Shown: one piece after another, positions 58,351-64,000 of the stretch
Position numbering within the stretch: position 1 is the first letter of the stretch
How the letters are laid out: every line of letters begins with the position of its first letter
Source of the DNA: Odobenus rosmarus divergens
Lineage: Eukaryota > Chordata > Mammalia > Carnivora > Odobenidae
DNA length: 64,000 bases
Direction: 5' to 3'
Assembly (NCBI RefSeq): GCF_000321225.1
Contig: NW_004451410.1
Location: forward strand, 1,172,905 to 1,236,904
Program-made: the position numbers and the translations under genes
The notes under the pieces: generated by a model
Told to the model about the DNA's origin: nothing
Databases searched by the model: none
What the model saw: only the letters and a program-made list of their open reading frames with translations

Positions 58351-60414
58351 GTGAGTGTCAGGAAGCAACTTGCCTCTCATGGCTGGTCAGCTGTGTGTCC
58401 ACCTGGACCTTGAGCTCCTCAGGAGAGGCCGTTCGCTCCCCATTTATCATGTGGTACAAACCAGAGGAGTTAGGAGGGTATGAGTTTGAGCCAGGTGTCC
58501 AGGCCCCGTGAGTGAACGTTGCCATATCAAGAGTGGGCTGGAGACACTCTTCCAGATCGTCCCGAGTCCCCGTGTCAGTCTGAAATTCTGAAATGCACCA
58601 ACATTGGGAACTAATATCCCTAAAATCCAGCCTGTTTTGTCTAACTAGAAATCTAGGGGAAATGACTCAGGAAGGTGTTCTCCTTCTGACTCAGGAGCGA
58701 CGTTAGGACGCTCTCCATCCTGCCTCAGCGTCACACCGTCCTCGCGCTTATGGTTTCTGTCGTGCGATAAGTGAATTCACTTGCATAAATCACACAGAAG
58801 AAATTGTGCACTTTTTCATTTATTAATTTGAATCCAAAGTGATATTTTTTCACTTTTCTCTAAATTTACCCGAATCTGTTAGAAAATTACCTATGCCCCA
58901 CAAAGTAAGAAATTAAACTCCGGCGAAAGGTGTGGGCATGGCCAAAAGTGAACCTGGGGGGGGAGAAAATCATGATGTTTGTTTTTAAAATGAACCAAAA
59001 GCAGGTGGAAATAAATTCTCTTTTAAAGGAGCAATTTTTGCTAAAAAGAGTCACACTTCCTTGAGGGTTTTATCCAGAGTAGATCAACGCAACTAAAGCA
59101 GAACAACACGTAGTTTACAAAAACCCTGCGCTTCTCTCCTGTGAGGCGAGCGATCACTCTCTATCTGGCTATGACTCCATCGCAAACACCTCAGACAGCG
59201 CACACGCACTAAATCACTTTTATTACTATCAGGCTCAACACTGCTGCTGCGGCCTCTTCAGAAAGTCTCTGTGATTTTGAGAACTTTCCTGCTAATCATT
59301 TTCCCTTTGCTAATGACCCTAACCTTCCAGAAAATGACTCCTCCGTGTCAGCCTTCACTTCACACCCCCTCCTTCCACGCTCCCTCTTTCTCTCTTGGAT
59401 TTCCCATTTTTCAAGCCACAGTGTGGACTTCAGTCTGTTGAATTTCAGCTCCTTCTTCCTGTCCTGGATTGCCCATTACCTATTGCAAAGGTCATTTTAA
59501 GTGTAATTCAGCTTAAATTACTTTATTTTCTAATGGACACATTTTCTTCTCTCTCTAGCCCCCCACCCCCACCCCATCCCAGGCCTGCCTCTGCACTGCA
59601 CCCCTCCCCCAATCTGAATCCCAGTTTTCAAGGACTTCTCTGCTCTTCAAGGACTTAATTGCTCTTCATGGAATAGAAATGCAGATGAAAGTAATCCCCT
59701 AGATCTGCTGTTTTAAAGGTTAAGATTTATATGTTCATAGCCTGGCCATGGAGGTTGGGGGGAAGGGGGTGTCTCTAGGATAAGTGAAAACAACAACAAA
59801 AATCCCACACAGGGTCTGGAATACCCCAAATATAAAATCCACTATCTTCTTGGAGTATTAGGCATCCTGGCAGCAACTCCAAGTTCTAAACTCACCCAAA
59901 ATTGCCAGAACCAAAGTAAAATTGTTGGGGAGGCTCATCAAAAGACTTCAACCCGTCAAGCCTTGTGGTGTGCATGTATGTACTGGTGTGTGTGTGGTGG
60001 GGGTGTTGAAGGAAGCAGAGATTCCGGTGGGCTTCCTGGCTCTGGTGAGTCGGCCTCTCAGCTCCTGAGACATTACTCATCCAACTGGCACTTTCCAGAA
60101 GGTTCTTTCCCCAGCTTCCTCCTACAGCAGAGTGAGTGCTGACCTGGGCCCGGGGAAGAGTGGCCCCCGGTCAGTCTATAGTAAGGGACAGCATGTCTTG
60201 GGTCTTCTGAGCAGTGGTGGGTCTTCACTGCCTTTGACTCCCATCCGATTTTCACAAGGAAGCTAAGGGCCTGACCTCAGGGGAGCCCTTCCTGTTTATC
60301 CACGTCCATCCTGGCCAGGCCAACAAGACCCCCACCCCAAACAGGCCAACAAACGCCTTGAGTGTTTGAGACCATGACAGCTGTGAGCAAGAAAACCAGG
60401 ACCTCATTCAGGGG
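58351..60414. other. Intergenic DNA, nothing definite
   Basis: Unique sequence. The 58780-59250 section is AT-rich and repeat-free and could be a conserved element. No gene is seen. Confidence 0.5.
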
Positions 60415-60520
60415 CTCTGACCTGGTTACTCAAGGCCCTTGTGCTTGGAATTCTGGAAGGTTCTCTCCGCAGGGGCGCTTCCTCCTTGCCATTCGTCCCT
60501 CTAGCTTCCAGGCCCTCCCT
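60415..60520 (+). mobile_element. LINE-2 remnant
   Basis: 'caaggcccttgtgcttggaattctggaaggttctc' and 'ccttgccattcgtccctctag' match the L2 3' block. Confidence 0.5.
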
Positions 60521-60600
60521 GGCCACATGGGGTGGATTTCCTGTCCATTGAAGGACTGGAAATGGTTAAATGGAAACTGCAGCAGAAAATGCTCCTGGGT

Positions 60601-60623
60601 GGGGAGGGGTGGGGTGGGGTGGG
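60601..60623 (+). repeat. (GGGGT)n-like G-quadruplex-capable tract
   Basis: Five runs of three or four G separated by single A or T bases on the + strand meet the usual quadruplex pattern. Confidence 0.85.
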
Positions 60624-60759
60624 CTCTGCCGCCCCCTTCCCCTCCCCCCAGCCTCCCTGCCCCCTTGCCGGGCCTCAAACTGACGGGTTTTATTGACAAG
60701 TGGTCCTACTTGGGTGTTGCCTTTCTTTAAAGCAGGTAAAAATAATGAAGGAACTCTGA

Positions 60760-61200
60760 CAGCGGGCCCTGCCCCGGGCGCGGGGAGGATGCGGGAGGGA
60801 CTGGAGTCAGCTCATCAGCGCGCCGCGTGAGCAGGGAAGGCGGCCCTCCCGAGGCGGGCGGCCCTGCTCACTGGCAGCGCGGGGCGCGGCGCAGCCTTTA
60901 ATGACAGGACAGCGTGTCCGTGCACCGTCTAATTAATCCCATATTTTCACACAGCATAATTATGGAGCCGGCCTGAGTTATTTGGCTGCTGGGGGAGGAG
61001 GCGCGCGCACTGTCCTCTCCTCGGCTCCTCGCAATTTATTACGCTCCCCAGCACGACACCGCGAAACCTCGGTGCAGGCCTATCTGTCATCGCTGCCTTA
61101 TCACGAGGCGCACCCCCTTCCTTACTGGGCTACAGGGCTGCATCAAATTGCTATTTTTATGGGATATGATAAAGGAAATGCTACCTTATGTTCAAATTTT
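60760..61200. promoter_or_regulatory. CpG-rich block with TAATTA sites, candidate enhancer or orphan CpG island
   Basis: CpG-dense sequence (60770-60900 and 60998-61070) encloses AT-rich words gtctaattaatccc near 60927 and cataattatgg near 60954, plus 'caatttattacg' near 61031. Repeat-free. The mix is typical of developmental CpG-linked enhancers, but conservation and activity are untested. Confidence 0.4.
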
Positions 61201-62373
61201 TAACTGTATGGTGCGTGGAATCTAAGGCCCGGCGAGCCCACGTGCGCCCGGGGCCCCCCTGCGCCCAGTACCCTCCCCAGACGCTGAAGGCAGAGGCCAC
61301 CACTCCTCCCAAAGCTCGCTCTTGCCTTTGCTCTGTTTTTTGCCTGTAATTATAAGATGTGCCTTCTGGGCACAAGGTCATCTTTCCAAGAAAGACGGTG
61401 CCCCCCCCATCCGGACCCTTCCTCTTCCTTGCCTCTTTGGGTCTGGGGTATTTGCTGGAGCATATCTTTGCACATTATGACTCACCTCTGGTGTACCGGA
61501 AACTGGTAAGGCCCCCACGTGTGCGGTTGAAACAGCGGCTCACCACATGCATCCACCGCCTGGACCATTCCGACGGGAGGCCTGTGCTTGGTGGGCTCAA
61601 AGCCAGCCTCCTGCTGTGGGGGTCAGCGGTCAGGAGTCGAGGGGATGTCCATATGCTGAGAGAGAGCTCAGAACACAGGGCCCCTGGGCCTAGGAAGGCT
61701 CCAGAATCAGCTCATGCACCCGCCCCAGGCTAAGGGACTCCTTGAGTCTCTGACCCCTGAGAGCCAAGTGCACACATATGCCCCTCACCCTTCCCAAACC
61801 TCAGTACTTAGAGGGCGCTGAAGGGAAGCCGAGTGCATCTCCGGGACCACACAGGCTGGGTAGAAGCTCTTCTGCAGGCGCAGTGGGAGTAGAAGAGCCC
61901 CCCCACACCTTGGAAGGAGAGACCCTGCCTGGAGAGGTCTTAGTCTCTGGGGGCAGCAGGAAGGTCTGAGTTGAAGGATTAAGCAGGTTAAAGGTTTAGA
62001 AATAAAATCAAGAAATGAAAAGTAAATGAATGCATTCCAACAGATTTCTGAATAATTTCTGTAAAAATCCCTTCCTTTTAGGCTGTTTGTATACATGAGA
62101 TATGCACAATTAACCTTGTGCTTTGTAAAACCAGGCCTTGATGCCCCGCCATCCTACTTCTTTGTGAACGTAACTGGGTAATTTTGAGGATAAATAGGAA
62201 ACATGTTGAGTTCCCTGGGGGACAAATATTCTACAAAGTTCAAAAATTATATTTCATCTTCTTACCAAAGCGTGCCTGCCATTACCCAAACCGTGGAAGT
62301 TATAGTCACTACTCTCAATGTTGTTGGATATCAAAGGAAGAAAACTCTTGTAGGTCATTTGAACAGTTTAAAC
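61201..62373. other. Intergenic DNA, nothing definite
   Basis: No gene or clear repeat recognised. Confidence 0.5.
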
Positions 62374-62525
62374 AATGGGGTAACTGGGTGATGGGCATTT
62401 GGGAGGGCATTTGATATGATGAGCACCGGGTGTCATGCAACTAATGAATCATTGAACACTACATCAAAAATTAATGATGTACTATATGTTGGCTAATTAA
62501 ATTTAAATTAAAAAATAAACAAACA
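62374..62525 (+). mobile_element. Carnivore L1 3' end fragment
   Basis: 'gggtgatgggcatttgggag', 'gatgagcaccgggtgtcatgc', 'gaatcattgaacactacatc' and 'atgatgtactatatgttggc', then 'ttaaatttaaattaaaaaataaac' tail: a carnivore L1 3' UTR end, diverged from the copy at 45634. Confidence 0.9.
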
Positions 62526-62599
62526 AACCATCTTTAGCAAAATAATTAAAAAAGTAACCCATATATTTCCTTTTTAATATCCGGCAAATGAAGCTTCAT

Positions 62600-62925
62600 G
62601 GATTCCCCCCCCAACCGACACCTTCTCTAATGTTTTGGTGAAATCGAGCACATACATGGCAAAGTACGTAAATGTTGCAGGTGTATAGCTCGATGCATGT
62701 TCACAGACTGACCCAGCTATGTAACCTAGAAACAGGACATGACCTCTCCCGTCCCCTTCAGCCACCACCCCAGGGGCTCCACTTACCCACCCACCCCCAA
62801 CACCGCAGGTTAATACTGCCTGTTTTGTATTCATGAGATGGAACCATGTGGTGAGGACAGAGTTGATCACATCCATGAGTTTCCTCCACATTGTGTATGT
62901 ACCTCACTCACAGCTTTATTATTCA
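62600..62925 (-). mobile_element. Old L1M 3' end, antisense (first part)
   Basis: The reversed L1 3' UTR pattern: 'gtgaaatcgagcacatacatgg', 'caggtgtatagctcgatgc', 'ccccttcagccaccacccc', then 'gagatggaaccatgtggtg'. Highly diverged. Confidence 0.5.
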
Positions 62926-63444
62926 TATGTCTGGGAGTCTGAATATACAAATGGACAATGGCCAGACCCTATATAAACCATGTATAAAAGCAAAACCTGA
63001 CCCACACTCACAGCACCCTGCCCAGGAAACCAATCCCCTTGTCAGAAAGAAACAGCCCAGCCAGCCGTCTGCCCAAAGTCAGACTCGCAGGAAGCTGGAT
63101 TGCTTTCTCCAGTGATAATCCAGGAAGCTATTCAGTAACTTCTGGAACTATTGGCCCTAAATGGCCAAGACTTGATTAATAACTGATAGTTTCTCTAATT
63201 TTTGTCTTTACTTCCAGCTTATGATCAAGCGGAGAAAGCCAACTATGCGCCCCCAACCAATCACATAGGACGCCCTGCTTCTGGCTAGCCTCCTCTGGGT
63301 TCCCCCTGCTGGCAGCTTCCATCAGGGCAGACCAGGAGCCCTCCCTCCTTACATAGAGAACTTTCCCACTCTTCTGCCTGCCTTTGAGTCTCTGCCAAAC
63401 ACAAGGGATGGCAGTCCACTCCCTTGCTGAGCAGGCTTTGAATG
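62926..63444. mobile_element. About 0.5 kb unclassified insert within L1M
   Basis: Breaks the antisense L1M. It contains TATA-like words (ctatataaacc, tataaaagc near 62968-62990), a CCAAT-type 'aaccaatcacatagg' near 63255 and CT-rich 'cttctgcctgcctttgagtc'. This composition is seen in some LTRs, but termini and target duplication are not clear. Confidence 0.3.
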
Positions 63445-63875
63445 GCCTTTGCTATTCTCACTTGGTTGGTCTTCGTTGATTTCCACCATCCGTTCCATTG
63501 CGGATGGGCATTTGGGCAGTTTCAAGATTGGGGCTGGAAACAAAATCAAAGTAATACAAAGAGTGCTTTTGTGAACATTTTGCACAGGTCTTGTGGTGAG
63601 CACATGCACACCATTTTGTGGGCTGTGAAACCGCAGAGCAGCCACGGCTGTGGTTGTGCCAGACGCTTCCTCAGCACGGGGTGGGGGTGGGGGAACAGCT
63701 GCTCCCCCTCTGCCAACACTGGCTATTTTGTGTCTTTTTCATTTTAGCCCCTCAGATAGCTATTCAGTACAATTGCAGTGTGGTTTTAATTTGCATCTAC
63801 ATAGTGACTAATGCCACTGAACAGCCTTTCATACATTTATTGACCACTTAGCTTGGCTATCCTCTTTTTTTTTTT
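63445..63875 (-). mobile_element. Old L1M ORF2/3' UTR, antisense (second part)
   Basis: 'gatgggcatttgggcagtttc', 'ttttgtgaacattttgcac', 'cactggctattttgtgtc' and 'gtggttttaatttgcatctac' are reversed L1 phrases that continue the fragment at 62600. Confidence 0.7.
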
Positions 63876-63893
63876 TTAAATATTGCAATCTTG

Positions 63894-64000
63894 AGGGAAG
63901 GGAGCAAGATGGCAGAGGAGTAGGAGACCTGGATTTCGTCTGGTCTCAGGAATTCAGCTGAATAGGGATCAAACCATTCTGAACACCTACGAACTCAACA
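63894..64000 (+). mobile_element. 5' end of a carnivore L1 (runs off window)
   Basis: Starts 'gagggaagggagcaagatgg' with a YY1-type AAGATGGC at 63906-63913, the hallmark of the L1 5' UTR, then 'gatttcgtctggtctcagg' and 'atagggatcaaaccattctg', typical carnivore L1 5' sequence. Only about 107 bases are visible, so integrity is unknown. Confidence 0.85.

Noticed and set aside
1..64000. CRISPR array, operon or phage-like system
   Set aside because: There are no regularly spaced direct repeats, no dense coding and no ribosome-binding signals. Introns, SINEs and L1 show a mammalian nuclear genome.

Overview
This window looks like mammalian nuclear DNA, most likely from a carnivoran and probably from the arctoid caniform side (bear, seal or mustelid type). 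The evidence is three tRNA-Lys-derived Can-SINEs. The youngest, at 33368-33561, has the GGGGCACCTGGGTGGCTCAG head and the 'catctgccttcggctcagg' body typical of arctoids. No canid-type SINEC_Cf copy was seen. Carnivore L1 ends are also present. There are no operons and no prokaryotic features.

Only one protein-coding segment can be supported: a 1361-base terminal coding exon on the + strand (39585-40945), read as the C-terminal ~452 residues of ZNF407. A branch-point-like CTAAC, a pyrimidine tract and an AG acceptor precede it. A 3' UTR of about 1.2 kb with several poly(A) signals follows. The exon sits in a CpG-rich peak of about 2 kb (39160-41260). The uninterrupted intron of at least 39.5 kb upstream excludes compact zinc-finger genes and fits ZNF407.

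Layout: 1-39584 is the 3' part of the last intron. It is mostly AT-rich unique DNA with several homeodomain-site-rich blocks that look like candidate regulatory elements, plus scattered old repeats (L2, MIR, MER5A-like, MLT1-type MaLR LTRs, antisense L1M), two Can-SINEs and a tiny U2 snRNA retrofragment with a perfect 16-base target-site duplication. 39585-about 42145 is the terminal exon with its 3' UTR. About 42146-64000 is downstream intergenic DNA: a truncated young L1 3' end, a GC-rich stretch at 46.3-48.8 kb, an ORF1-derived L1/HAL1 remnant, an L2 split by an MLT1 LTR, a CpG-rich block with TAATTA sites at 60.76-61.20 kb, nested L1 debris, and the first ~107 bases of another L1 running off the end.

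With one gene there is no pathway to assemble. The main biological reading is an inference: a long ZNF407 intron and 3' flank that may hold regulatory elements, perhaps for a developmental neighbour (TSHZ1 lies distal to ZNF407 in human). No previously undescribed system was found. The most distinctive items are the U2 micro-retrocopy, the CpG-rich terminal exon with its repeated beta-strand-like motifs, a perfect 45-base tandem duplication and the candidate enhancer blocks.
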